Part shown: positions 40,749 to 49,015 of the stretch, piece after piece
Position numbering within the stretch: position 1 is the stretch's first letter
How the letters are laid out: each line of letters begins with the position of its first letter
DNA from: Streptomyces venezuelae
GTDB taxonomy: Bacteria > Actinomycetota > Actinomycetes > Streptomycetales > Streptomycetaceae
DNA length: 64,000 nucleotides
Assembly: GCF_008642275.1 (NCBI RefSeq)
Contig: NZ_CP029189.1
Span: 1,968,001 to 2,032,000, forward strand
Direction: 5' to 3'
Translations under genes and position numbers: made by a program
Notes under the pieces: generated by a model
What the model saw: the letters and a program-made list of their open reading frames with translations, nothing else
Database searches by the model: none
Told to the model about the DNA's origin: nothing

Positions 40749-41854
40749 GCGTGCTGCTCCTTCTTCAGTGCGCGAACCGCTTCCAGGAACGCGTCGTTCT
40801 CCGCCGGGGTGCCCGCGGTGACCCGCAGCCATCCCGGTACGCCGTTGTCACGGACCAGGACGCCCTGGTCGAGGATCTTCTGCCAGGCGGTGTGCGAGTC
40901 CTCGAACTTCCCGAACTGGATGAAGTTCGCGTCGGACTCGGTGACCTCGAAGCCGATGGCCCGCAGTTCGGCGACCAGGCGGTCGCGTTCGGCCTTGAGC
41001 TGCTCGACGTAGCCCAGCAGGGTGTCGGTGTGTTCCAGGGCGGCCAGTGCGGTGGCCTGGGTGACGGCCGACAGGTGGTACGGCAGGCGCACCAGCTGCA
41101 CGGCGTCGACGACGGCGGGGTGCGCCGCCAGGTAGCCCAGGCGCAGACCGGCCGCGCCGAAGGCCTTGGACATGGTCCGGGAGACCACCAGGTTCGGGCG
41201 GCCCTCGATGAGGGGCAGCAGCGAGTCCCGGTGGCTGAACTCCACGTACGCCTCGTCGACGATCACCAGGGACGGCTTGACCGCCTGCGCCGCCTCGTAG
41301 AGGGCGAGGACCGTCTCGGCCTCGACCGCGGTGCCCGTGGGGTTGTTGGGCGAGGTGACGAAGACGACGTCGGGGGCGTTCTCGGTGATCGCCTGCTCGG
41401 CCGCCTCCACGTCGATGGTGAAGTCCTCGCGGCGGGGCCCGGAGATCCAGCCGGTGCCGGTGCCGCGGGAGATCAGCGCGTGCATCGAGTAGGAGGGCTC
41501 GAAGCCGAGCGCGGTGCGGCCGGGGCCGCCGAAGGTCTGCAGCAGCTGCTGGATGACCTCGTTGGAGCCGTTGGCGGCCCAGACGTTCTCCCGCGCGACC
41601 GGGTGCTTGCCGGTACGGGTGAGGTAGGCGGCCAGCTGGGTGCGCAGTTCGACCGCGTCCCGGTCGGGGTAGCGGTTGAGGGTGCGGGCCGCCTCGGCGA
41701 CGCGCTCGGCGATGCGCGCGACGAGCTCCGCGGGGAGCTCGTACGGGTTCTCGTTGGTGTTCAGCTGGACGGGCACGTCGAGCTGCGGGGCGCCGTACGG
41801 GGTCTTGCCGCGCAGCTCGTCCCGGATGGGCAGGTCGTCGATGCCGAAGCTCAC
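40745..41854 (-). CDS. hisC: Histidinol-phosphate aminotransferase
   Basis: A 369-residue class I/II PLP aminotransferase. [11 protein letters not shown] and [13 protein letters not shown] open the substrate site; [12 protein letters not shown] contacts [14 protein letters not shown] holds the PLP-binding Asp and Tyr; the Schiff-base Lys is in [29 protein letters not shown] carries the substrate-carboxylate Arg. GTGA overlap with hisD. Confidence 0.97.
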   Translation of the reverse strand: MSFGIDDLPIRDELRGKTPYGAPQLDVPVQLNTNENPYELPAELVARIAERVAEAARTLNRYPDRDAVELRTQLAAYLTRTGKHPVARENVWAANGSNEVIQQLLQTFGGPGRTALGFEPSYSMHALISRGTGTGWISGPRREDFTIDVEAAEQAITENAPDVVFVTSPNNPTGTAVEAETVLALYEAAQAVKPSLVIVDEAYVEFSHRDSLLPLIEGRPNLVVSRTMSKAFGAAGLRLGYLAAHPAVVDAVQLVRLPYHLSAVTQATALAALEHTDTLLGYVEQLKAERDRLVAELRAIGFEVTESDANFIQFGKFEDSHTAWQKILDQGVLVRDNGVPGWLRVTAGTPAENDAFLEAVRALKKEQHA

Positions 41855-43173
41855 TGGGTGGGCACCTTCCATCCGAAGCGCGCCTTCAGGGCGGCGCCGT
41901 GCGCGGGCAGGTCCTCGGCCTCGGCCAGCGTCACCACGTGGTGGGTGACCTCGGCGAGGGCGTCGCGGGTGTAGTCGACGATGTGGATGCCGCGCAGGAA
42001 GGACTGCACGGACAGGCCCGAGGAGTGGCAGGCGCAGCCGCCGGTGGGCAGGACGTGGTTCGAGCCGGCGCAGTAGTCGCCGAGGGAGACCGGGGCCCAC
42101 GGGCCGACGAAGATCGCGCCGGCGTTGCGGACGCGGGCGGCCCAGGCGGCGGCGTCGGCGGTCTGGATCTCCAGGTGCTCGGCGCCGTACGCGTCGACGA
42201 CCTTGAGGCCGTCCTCCAGGCTGTCGACCAGGACGATCGCGGACTGCTTGCCGGCCAGCGCCGGCTTGATCCGGTCCTCGACGTGCTTGGTCGCGGCGAC
42301 CTGCGGCTCCAGCTCCTTCTCGACGGCGTCCGCGAGCTCCGCGGAGTCGGTGACGAGCACGGCGGCGGCCAGCGGGTCGTGCTCGGCCTGGCTGATCAGG
42401 TCGGCGGCGACGTGCACCGGGTCGGCCGTGGAGTCGGCGAGGACGGCGATCTCGGTCGGGCCGGCCTCGGTGTCGATGCCGATCTTCCCGGTGAAGTAGC
42501 GCTTGGCGGCGGCGACCCAGATGTTGCCGGGGCCGGTCACCATGTTGGCCGGCGCGCACTCCTCGGTTCCGTGGGCGAACATCGCCACGGCCTGCGCACC
42601 GCCCGCCGCGTACACCTCGTCCACGCCGAGCAGCGCGCACGCGGCGAGGATCGTCGGGTGCGGGAGCCCGCCGTGCTCCTTCTGCGGCGGGGACGCGAGC
42701 GCGATCGACCCGACGCCCGCCTCCTGGGCGGGTACGACGTTCATGACGACGGAGGACGGGTACACCGAGCGGCCGCCCGGGGCGTACAGCCCCACGCGCT
42801 CCACCGGTACCCACTTCTCGGTCACGGTGCCGCCGGGGACCACCTGGGTGGTGTGCTCGGTGCGGCGCTGGTTGCGGTGCACGATCCGGGCGCGCCGGAT
42901 CGACTCCTCCAGGGCGGCGCGGACGGCCGGGTCCAGCTGCTCCAGGGCGGCCTTGACGGCCTCCGCGGGCACTCGGACCTGCGTGAGCTCGACCCCGTCG
43001 AACTTCCGCGCGTACTCGATCAGCGCCGCCGTGCCACGATGATGGACGTCCTCGCAGATGGGCCGCACCTTCTCCAGGGCGGCTGCTACGTCGAACTCGG
43101 CACGGGGCAGCAGATCGCGCAGGGCGCCACCCTCGGGGAGGGTGTCACCGCGCAGGTCGATACGAGAGATCAC
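41851..43173 (-). CDS. hisD: Histidinol dehydrogenase
   Basis: A 440-residue Zn2+, NAD+ enzyme for the last two oxidations to histidine. Motifs: [62 protein letters not shown], and the Zn-binding Gln/His in [12 protein letters not shown] and SNHVLPTGG. The first gene of the eight-gene his operon, divergent from the plus-strand gene at 43299. GTG 43173 is preceded by GAGG. Confidence 0.97.
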   Translation of the reverse strand: MISRIDLRGDTLPEGGALRDLLPRAEFDVAAALEKVRPICEDVHHRGTAALIEYARKFDGVELTQVRVPAEAVKAALEQLDPAVRAALEESIRRARIVHRNQRRTEHTTQVVPGGTVTEKWVPVERVGLYAPGGRSVYPSSVVMNVVPAQEAGVGSIALASPPQKEHGGLPHPTILAACALLGVDEVYAAGGAQAVAMFAHGTEECAPANMVTGPGNIWVAAAKRYFTGKIGIDTEAGPTEIAVLADSTADPVHVAADLISQAEHDPLAAAVLVTDSAELADAVEKELEPQVAATKHVEDRIKPALAGKQSAIVLVDSLEDGLKVVDAYGAEHLEIQTADAAAWAARVRNAGAIFVGPWAPVSLGDYCAGSNHVLPTGGCACHSSGLSVQSFLRGIHIVDYTRDALAEVTHHVVTLAEAEDLPAHGAALKARFGWKVPTQ

Positions 43174-43210
43174 CTCACAATTCTCTCAGACCGCTTCACG
43201 CCACCGTCCG

Positions 43211-43233
43211 CCCGTATCACTGGCTGATACGGG
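43211..43233. promoter_or_regulatory. Perfect inverted repeat between divergent hisD and membrane-protein genes
   Basis: CCCGTATCA, 5 nt, TGATACGGG: nine perfect base pairs about 40-60 nt from both starts. The position suits a shared operator; as a hairpin it has no T-tract. No known binding site is recognised. Confidence 0.5.
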
Positions 43234-43298
43234 TCCCGGATGTCACAGGCGCCCGATAGCGTTCCCCTACACGGAGATGACAGCGGAGGGGGGCCGCC

Positions 43299-44897
43299 GT
43301 GACCGAGGCGCGCACGGACGAGGAACCGGCGGATCTCACCGCTTCCGAACGCCGCATGTGGGACGCGTACCGAACGGGCGTGGTCTGCGATCTCAGCACG
43401 CGCGCCGCCGACCGGGACGATCCGCACGCCGAGCACGTGTGGGGGCCCGAGCGCAGCGTCCGCGCCCGGGTGGTGGCCCGGCTGCTGCTGCACGGGCCGC
43501 CGCCGGTGCCGGGCCGGGTGGCGTCCCTGAAGCTGCGCGGGGTGCGGATCAGCGGGCGGCTGGAACTGTCCGGTGGGGCGGTGGCCCCGTACGTGGAGCT
43601 CCAGTCCTGCCGCTTCGACAGCGAGATCCAGCTGTCGGAGGCCCGCTTCGGCACGCTGCGCCTGATCAACTGCGCGATACCGCGGCTGGAGGCCGCCCGG
43701 CTGCACACCGAGGGGGATCTGCACCTGCCGCGCTGCCGGGTGGCGCGCGGGATCCGGCTGACCGACGCGCAGATCGGTACGGACCTGCTGGTCAGCCAGG
43801 CCGTGGTGCAGCGGGACAACAAGGGGCGGGCGATCGCCGCGGACGGGATGTCGGTCGCGCAGGACTTACAGGGGGAGCTGCTGGAGACGTACGGGGAGGT
43901 GAGTCTGCGCGGGGCGAAGGTCGGCGTGTCGATGAACCTGCGCGGGGCCCGCCTGCGCAACCCGTACGGGCGGTTCGCGCTGAACGCCCCGCAGCTGACG
44001 GTCGAGCGCACCCTGTACCTGACCTCGATCGCCCTGGACTACGCCGCGGCGGGCGGGGGCTCCTCGACCCCTCCGTACGGCCTCGCGGCGACGCCCGCGC
44101 GCGGTCAGCGGGCCCAGCGCTTCGAGTGCCGGGGCGGGCTGCGGCTGGACGACGGCCGCTTCGGCGACGCCATCGACTTCTACGGGGCGCGGTTCACGCT
44201 CACGCCCGAGCAGGAGATATCCCTGCGCCGGATCCAGACGCCCGAGTTCCGTTTCGTCGGCGAGCGGCCGGAGCACGGGCGGGTGGTCGTGTCCGGGGCC
44301 AAGGTCGTCAAGCTCGTCGACACCTCCACGAGCTGGCCGGGCCAGGGTGGGCTGTCCATCGAGGGGTTCGTCTACGAGAACCTCGCGCCCCGGGGCCACT
44401 TCCCGCTCTCCCGCCGTCTGGAGTGGGTGGCGGCGGCCACTCCCGAGTACTCGCCGGAGCCGTACGAGCGCCTGGCCGCCGTACTGCGGGCGAGCGGCGA
44501 GGACCAGGAAGCCCGCGAGGTGCTGCTGGCCAAGCAGCGGCGGCGCCGGGCCACGCTGCCGCCGGGGCCGAAGGCGTGGGGGTACCTGCAGGACTGGACG
44601 GTGGTCTACGGCTACCGGCCGGGCCGGGCCGCGCTGTGGATGGCGGTGCTGTGGGCGGCGGGGGCGCTGCTGTTCTCCCAGCTCGACCCGCCGGCGATCA
44701 AGGCGGACGAACATCCGCAGTGGAGCGCCGCCCTGTACGCGCTGGACCTGCTGCTCCCGGTGATCGACCTCGGTCAGCAGGGGCAGTGGAAGCTGGAGGG
44801 CGGCTGGCAGTGGGGGGCGGCGGGCCTGGTCGTCATGGGCTGGATCCTGGCCACGACGGTGGCGGCGGGGGCCTCCCGGCTGCTGCGGCGGGGGTGA
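43299..44897 (+). CDS. Pentapeptide-like membrane-associated protein, contains a TTA codon
   Basis: A 532-residue protein. After an acidic N-terminus, residues about 60-330 form repeated strands of the form LKLRGVRISGRLELSGG and GEVSLRGAKVGVSMNL, a right-handed beta-helix of pentapeptide-like type. A basic helical stretch (AKQRRRRATLPPGPKAWGYL) leads to two or three membrane helices at the C-terminus (ALWMAVLWAAGALLF, and AAGLVVMGWILATTVAAGAS). Similar proteins are labelled oxidoreductase in databases without support. Leu190 (in AQDLQGELL) is encoded by TTA at 43866-43868, so translation should need the bldA tRNA. A GGAGGGG ribosome binding site precedes GTG 43299. Confidence 0.75.
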   Translation: MTEARTDEEPADLTASERRMWDAYRTGVVCDLSTRAADRDDPHAEHVWGPERSVRARVVARLLLHGPPPVPGRVASLKLRGVRISGRLELSGGAVAPYVELQSCRFDSEIQLSEARFGTLRLINCAIPRLEAARLHTEGDLHLPRCRVARGIRLTDAQIGTDLLVSQAVVQRDNKGRAIAADGMSVAQDLQGELLETYGEVSLRGAKVGVSMNLRGARLRNPYGRFALNAPQLTVERTLYLTSIALDYAAAGGGSSTPPYGLAATPARGQRAQRFECRGGLRLDDGRFGDAIDFYGARFTLTPEQEISLRRIQTPEFRFVGERPEHGRVVVSGAKVVKLVDTSTSWPGQGGLSIEGFVYENLAPRGHFPLSRRLEWVAAATPEYSPEPYERLAAVLRASGEDQEAREVLLAKQRRRRATLPPGPKAWGYLQDWTVVYGYRPGRAALWMAVLWAAGALLFSQLDPPAIKADEHPQWSAALYALDLLLPVIDLGQQGQWKLEGGWQWGAAGLVVMGWILATTVAAGASRLLRRG

Positions 44898-44980
44898 CGG
44901 AAGCGGGGGTCGGCCGGCGGATCGCGGACGTGACGCCGTCCGCCCCTCAAACGCCGGACACCCTCGGTGGTCCGGGCGAT

Positions 44981-44986
44981 TACCCT
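44981..44986 (+). promoter_or_regulatory. -10 element of a leaderless promoter for the Lon-substrate-domain gene
   Basis: TACCCT, 7 nt, then GTG 44994; no Shine-Dalgarno. A partial CCTCAA-type repeat lies just upstream (44945-44957). Confidence 0.45.
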
Positions 44987-44993
44987 GTGCCTC

Positions 44994-45731
44994 GTGACCA
45001 CCGTTCGCCTGCCCCTCTTCCCGCTGAACTCGGTGCTGTTCCCGGGACTCGTCCTCCCGCTGAACATCTTCGAGGAGCGTTATCGCGCCATGATGCGCGA
45101 GCTGCTGAAGGCGGGCGAGGACGAGCCGCGCCGTTTCGCGGTCGTCGCGATCCGCGACGGCCGGGAGGTCGCGCCGACCGCGCCCGGTCTGCCGGACCAG
45201 ACGGCCCTGCCGGAGCGGGGTCCGGCGGCGGGCTTCGGCCCCGACCCGATCCAGGCCTTCCACCGGGTGGGCTGCATCGCCGACGCGGCGACGGTCCGGG
45301 AGCGGGAGGACGGCAGCTTCGAGGTCCTGGCGACCGGTACGACGCGGGTCCGCCTGGTCTCGGTCGACGCCTCGGGCCCCTTCCTGACGGCGGAGCTGGA
45401 AGAGCTCCCGGAGGACGCGGGCGACGGCGCGGGCGTGCTGGCCGAGGGGGTGCTGCGGGCCTTCCGCAACTACCAGAAGCGGCTGGCCGGTGCGCGTGAG
45501 CGGTCCCTGACCGGCGCGGAGCTCCCCGACGAGCCCTCGGTGGTCTCGTACCTGGTGGCCGCGGCGGCGGTGCTGGACATCCCGGCGAAGCAGCGGCTGC
45601 TCCAGGCACCGGACACCGCGACCCGGCTGGCGGAGGAGCTGAAGCTGCTGCGCACGGAGACCGCGGTGATCCGCCACCTCCCGTCCCTGCCGGCGGTGGA
45701 CCTGACCCGTGCCCCGACGAGCCCGAACTGA
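44994..45731 (+). CDS. Lon protease substrate-binding domain protein
   Basis: A 245-residue protein made of the N-terminal domain of Lon without ATPase or protease parts. RLPLFPLNSVLFPGLVLPLN followed by IFEERYRAMMRELL is the signature. FHRVGCIADAATVRERED and GTTRVRLVSV continue the beta barrel; the second half (AVLDIPAKQRLLQAPDTATR, LLRTETAVIRHLPSLP) is the helical bundle. It may bind unfolded proteins or act as an adaptor; its role in actinomycetes is unknown. The next gene, a YbaK deacylase, starts 10 nt after its stop. Confidence 0.88.
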   Translation: MTTVRLPLFPLNSVLFPGLVLPLNIFEERYRAMMRELLKAGEDEPRRFAVVAIRDGREVAPTAPGLPDQTALPERGPAAGFGPDPIQAFHRVGCIADAATVREREDGSFEVLATGTTRVRLVSVDASGPFLTAELEELPEDAGDGAGVLAEGVLRAFRNYQKRLAGARERSLTGAELPDEPSVVSYLVAAAAVLDIPAKQRLLQAPDTATRLAEELKLLRTETAVIRHLPSLPAVDLTRAPTSPN

Positions 45732-45741
45732 GCGCACACCG

Positions 45742-46239
45742 ATGGCGAAGAAGACCAAACAGGCGGCAGGCACCCCGGCGATCGTCGCCCTGACGGCGGC
45801 GGGCGTCGCGTTCACCACGCACGCGTACGAACACGACCCGGCCCATCCCTCGTACGGGGAGGAGGCCGCGCAGGCGCTCGGCGTCTCGCCGGCCCAGGTG
45901 TTCAAGACCCTGGTCGCCGACGTGGACGGCGTGCTGACGGTGGCGGTGGTCCCGGTCTCGGGGTCCCTGGACCTCAAGGCCCTGGCGACGGCGGTCGGCG
46001 GCAAGCGGGCGGCGATGGCCGACCCGGCTCTGGCGGAGCGCACCACGGGCTACGTCCTCGGCGGCATCTCCCCGCTGGGTCAGCGCAAGCGGCTGCGTAC
46101 GGTGATCGACGCCTCGGCCTCGGCGCATCCGACGATCTGCTGCTCGGCGGGCCGCCGCGGCCTGGAGATCGAGCTCTCCCCGTCGGACCTGACCGCCCTC
46201 ACCTCGGCCACGGTGGCTCCGATCGCCCGCCAGAACTAG
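45742..46239 (+). CDS. ybaK: YbaK/EbsC family Cys-tRNA(Pro) deacylase
   Basis: A 165-residue trans-editing enzyme that removes Cys wrongly charged on tRNA-Pro. FTTHAYEHDPAHPSYGEEAA opens the family; VFKTLVADVDG carries the conserved Lys; GKRAAMADP and GGISPLGQRKRLRTVIDAS are the binding loop, and SAGRRGLEIELSPSDL ends it. It is probably co-transcribed with the Lon-domain gene. Confidence 0.92.
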   Translation: MAKKTKQAAGTPAIVALTAAGVAFTTHAYEHDPAHPSYGEEAAQALGVSPAQVFKTLVADVDGVLTVAVVPVSGSLDLKALATAVGGKRAAMADPALAERTTGYVLGGISPLGQRKRLRTVIDASASAHPTICCSAGRRGLEIELSPSDLTALTSATVAPIARQN

Positions 46240-46250
46240 CCTCGCCAGGG

Positions 46251-46310
46251 GGTACCTCCCAGCGGTAGCTGGGGGAGTGTGAGGCGCGGGGTCCGGGGCG
46301 GAGCCCCGGG
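46251..46310 (+). repeat. Intergenic hairpin repeats
   Basis: Two hairpin units: GGTACCTCCCAGC pairing with GCTGGGGGAG, then a unit with CCGGGGC pairing with GCCCCGG. The second resembles the CCCCGGACCCCGCG module near 26610 and 26710 in reverse. They lie between the convergent YbaK and DUF2567-like genes and probably terminate both. Confidence 0.7.
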
Positions 46311-46367
46311 AAACGGAGAGAGGGCGGGGCAGGCTCCGCGCAGCGGCCCGCCCGTCCCCCGGGAGGG

Positions 46368-47033
46368 TCAGGCGCGCGGGGCCTCCGGGGCAGACGGCGC
46401 CGCATCGGCGGGCGGCGTCGTCGGCGCCTGGTAGGGCCCCGACCAGGCGAACACGGGCTCGGGATCCGGATCCCGCGGCGTCCACACGGCGGTCAGCCCC
46501 AGATGCAGCAGCACTGCGGTCATCGGCCACGCCAGCAGCGCCCCGTGCGCGAGGAGCTCCAGCGGCGCGTCGAACGGCACCCCCTTGCCCGCCTGCTTCG
46601 CGGCCGCCACCAGGTCCGACGACGGCCCCAGCCACAGCCCGAACCGCCACCCCACCAGTGCCCCGAAGACGGACCCGACCGCGAGCCCGATCACCAGCGG
46701 CACACCGCCGGCCCGGCGCCACAGGAAGGTGCCGACGGCGCTGAGCACGCCCAGCCCCAGCGACAGCAGGAAGAACGTGCCGTCGGAGGCGATCCGCGCC
46801 TCGCTCTCGCTGTTGCGCAGGAACACGGCCTCCCCGTTGGAGACGTACTGGACCCGGGGGGCCAGCCACAGCCACAGCAGGCCGAGGAGAAGTCCGGCCG
46901 CCCCGAGGAGCAGGGCGACGACGGCCCCGTCCCTGACGTCCTCCGGGGTGATCGCCCCGGAGGCGGCTCCCGGCTTCTGGGTCGGGAGCGACGGCGGGTC
47001 GAGGGGGGACGGCGGGGTCACGGCTTCGGTCAC
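46368..47033 (-). CDS. Four-helix membrane protein, DUF2567-like
   Basis: A 221-residue protein. After a Pro-rich N-terminus, helices lie near residues 40-60 (ALLLGAAGLLLGLLWLWL), 90-108 (FFLLSLGLGVLSAVGTFL), 115-135 and 170-190. The loop PRVQYVSNGEAVFLRNSESE follows the first helix. I assign it tentatively to DUF2567, a family of actinobacterial membrane proteins of unknown role. The C-terminus is Pro/Ala-rich. The start GTG 47033 has no Shine-Dalgarno, and CACGAT (minus strand) lies 6 nt upstream. Confidence 0.7.
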   Translation of the reverse strand: MTEAVTPPSPLDPPSLPTQKPGAASGAITPEDVRDGAVVALLLGAAGLLLGLLWLWLAPRVQYVSNGEAVFLRNSESEARIASDGTFFLLSLGLGVLSAVGTFLWRRAGGVPLVIGLAVGSVFGALVGWRFGLWLGPSSDLVAAAKQAGKGVPFDAPLELLAHGALLAWPMTAVLLHLGLTAVWTPRDPDPEPVFAWSGPYQAPTTPPADAAPSAPEAPRA

Positions 47034-47039
47034 CCCCAC

Positions 47040-47045
47040 ATCGTG
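47040..47045 (-). promoter_or_regulatory. -10-like element of a leaderless promoter (DUF2567-like gene)
   Basis: CACGAT, preceded by TGG, ends 6 nt before GTG 47033. Confidence 0.3.
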
Positions 47046-47080
47046 CCAGGTGTGCCCGCAAGCGGCGTCGGCGGACCGCG

Positions 47081-47953
47081 TCAGCGGACGGCCGCCCGGC
47101 GGTACGCCCAGGTCGCGACGGTGAGCGAGAGGACTCCGACGGCCCCGCACACGCCGAGGTCGAAGACGACGGCGGCCCAGTCCGGCGACGGCTCGAAGGT
47201 CCGCGCGAACGCCTCCACCCCGTAGGTGGACGGCAGCAGGTCCCGGGCCCACACGATCACCTCGGGCATCCGCTCCGGCGGCAGCACCCCGAGCAGCAGC
47301 GCCGCCGACATGCCGAGCTGCCCCGCGAGGGTGGCCAGCTCCTGCCGCGGGGCCAGCAGGCCCAGCGCCGCGCCGAGTCCGGCCAGCGCGGCCCCGGCCA
47401 GCGGCACCACCGCGGCCAGGATCCACAGCCCGCTCATCGGCAGCCCGAACAGCAGGCAGCCGAAGACGGCGGTGACCAGGGTCCCCGGCAGGGTGAAGGA
47501 GGCGTACGCGGCGGCCGCGCCCAGGACCACCGACGCGGGCGGCACGGGCAGGGTGGCGTAGTGGTCGAGCCCGCCGCCGGCCCGTAGCTGCCCGAAGTAC
47601 TGGGCGAGCAGGTTCAGGGCGACGAAGGCGACGACGAGCACCGAGGAGCCGGCGACGACGGCGCGGGCCTCCGAGCCCCCGTCGACCACGCCCCGCATCA
47701 GGATCATGATCCCGACGGACTGGAAGGTGGCGACGAACAGCAGCGGGATCCGGGCCACCCGGGCCCGGGACAGCTGCGCCCGGTAGACGGCGGCCAGGGA
47801 GGGGAAGAACCGGGCGCCGGGCGCCAGCGGCGCGGGCTGCGGCGTCTGCGCGGGGCCCGCGGTGGCGCCGTCCGGGGCGGTGCCCACGGCGGCCGGCGGC
47901 ACGGCGTCGGGCGCGAGTGCTGCCCGGACTGCCCCCGTCGAGCGGTCGCTCAC
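47081..47953 (-). CDS. ABC transporter permease (ABC-2 type)
   Basis: A 290-residue membrane subunit. A 50-residue Pro/Ala-rich start precedes FFPSLAAVYRAQLSRARVAR and six helices, with PLLFVATFQSVGIMILMRGV, VVAFVALNLLAQYF, ASFTLPGTLVTAVFGCLLFG and AWAYR near the end. The glycine-rich LRAGGGLDHYATLPVPP loop resembles the conserved ABC-2 permease loop. It overlaps the ATPase gene by 4 nt (GTGA). The substrate is unknown. Confidence 0.85.
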   Translation of the reverse strand: MSDRSTGAVRAALAPDAVPPAAVGTAPDGATAGPAQTPQPAPLAPGARFFPSLAAVYRAQLSRARVARIPLLFVATFQSVGIMILMRGVVDGGSEARAVVAGSSVLVVAFVALNLLAQYFGQLRAGGGLDHYATLPVPPASVVLGAAAAYASFTLPGTLVTAVFGCLLFGLPMSGLWILAAVVPLAGAALAGLGAALGLLAPRQELATLAGQLGMSAALLLGVLPPERMPEVIVWARDLLPSTYGVEAFARTFEPSPDWAAVVFDLGVCGAVGVLSLTVATWAYRRAAVR

Positions 47954-48987
47954 GACTTCACCAGCCCTTTCGTCTTGCCACCGAGGGCCAGGTACACGTC
48001 TTCCAGGCTGGGGGTGGCCAGGGTGAAGTCGTCGAGCGCGGCGAAGGCCGGGCCTCCGGTGACCGAGGCCACCGCCGCCCTCGCCTCGTCGGGCGGCAGC
48101 CGGAGCACCCAGCGGCGCCCCGACTCGACGGCCTGGCCGCGCAGCCGGGCGACCTCCGGGACCTCCAGCGGGGCGGCCTCGCGCCACACCAGTTCCAGGC
48201 GGACCTCGCCCGAGACGGTGGCCTTCAGTCCGGCCGGGGTGTCGCAGGCGATGACCTTGCCCTGGTCGATGACGGCGACCCGGTCGAGGACGGTCTCGGC
48301 CTCGATGACGTTGTGGGTGACGAGCAGGACCGTCGTGCCGTGCTGCGCGCGCCGCCGGTCGACGGCGGCCCACACGGCCCGCCGGGCCACCGGGTCCATG
48401 CCGGTGGTGGGCTCGTCGAGGACCAGTACGGGCCGCTCCCCCACCAGCGCGGCGGCGAAGCAGGCGAGGCGGCGCTGGCCGCCGGAAAGCTTCTTCAGGG
48501 GCCGTCCGGCGATCGGGGTCAGCCCGAGCTCCTCCAGTACGGCGTCGCGGGCCGCCCGGGCCGCGCGGACGCCCTGCCCGCGCAGCCGCCCGGTGGTCTC
48601 GGCGGCCAGCGCCACCGTGAGCTCGTCCAGGGCGGTGGACTCCTGCCCCAGGTAGGCGAGCAGTCGGGAGGCGCGCTCGGGGTGGCGTACGAGGTCGTGG
48701 CCGAGCAGGTTCACGGAGCCGGAGTCGGGCCGCATCAGGCCGGTGAGCTGGCGGACCAGGGTGGACTTGCCGGCGCCGTTGGGGCCGAGCAGTCCGAAGA
48801 TCTCGCCGCGCCGGACGTCGAGGGAGATCCCGTCGTTGGCGCGGGTCTCGGGCAGGGCGGGGGCCCCGCGGCGGCCGCGTACCGCGGGATACGTCTTGAC
48901 GAGGTCACGCACCGCGCAGATGACGTCCGGTGCCGCTCCCGCGGCCGCCGCCGTGCCTTCTCGCGCCTGTGCTGTGCCCGTACTCAC
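47950..48987 (-). CDS. ABC transporter ATP-binding protein
   Basis: A 345-residue ATPase. Walker A is GPNGAGKSTL, Q-loop LLAYLGQES, signature LSGGQRRLACFAAAL, Walker B PVLVLDEPTTGMD, and the switch His is in LLVTHNVIEAE. A C-terminal domain of about 90 residues (VRLELVWREAAPLEVPEVAR) fits the DrrA-type drug-exporter ATPases. It starts at GTG 48987 with TAGGCT (minus strand, 48996-49001) 8 nt upstream and no Shine-Dalgarno. Confidence 0.92.
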   Translation of the reverse strand: MSTGTAQAREGTAAAAGAAPDVICAVRDLVKTYPAVRGRRGAPALPETRANDGISLDVRRGEIFGLLGPNGAGKSTLVRQLTGLMRPDSGSVNLLGHDLVRHPERASRLLAYLGQESTALDELTVALAAETTGRLRGQGVRAARAARDAVLEELGLTPIAGRPLKKLSGGQRRLACFAAALVGERPVLVLDEPTTGMDPVARRAVWAAVDRRRAQHGTTVLLVTHNVIEAETVLDRVAVIDQGKVIACDTPAGLKATVSGEVRLELVWREAAPLEVPEVARLRGQAVESGRRWVLRLPPDEARAAVASVTGGPAFAALDDFTLATPSLEDVYLALGGKTKGLVKS

Positions 48988-48995
48988 GAGGGAGC

Positions 48996-49001
48996 AGCCT
49001 A
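48996..49001 (-). promoter_or_regulatory. -10 element of a leaderless promoter for the ABC exporter
   Basis: TAGGCT on the minus strand ends 8 nt before GTG 48987. It is the same hexamer as before the gene at 36078. Confidence 0.4.
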
Positions 49002-49015
49002 CGGGGTTCCCGGCC

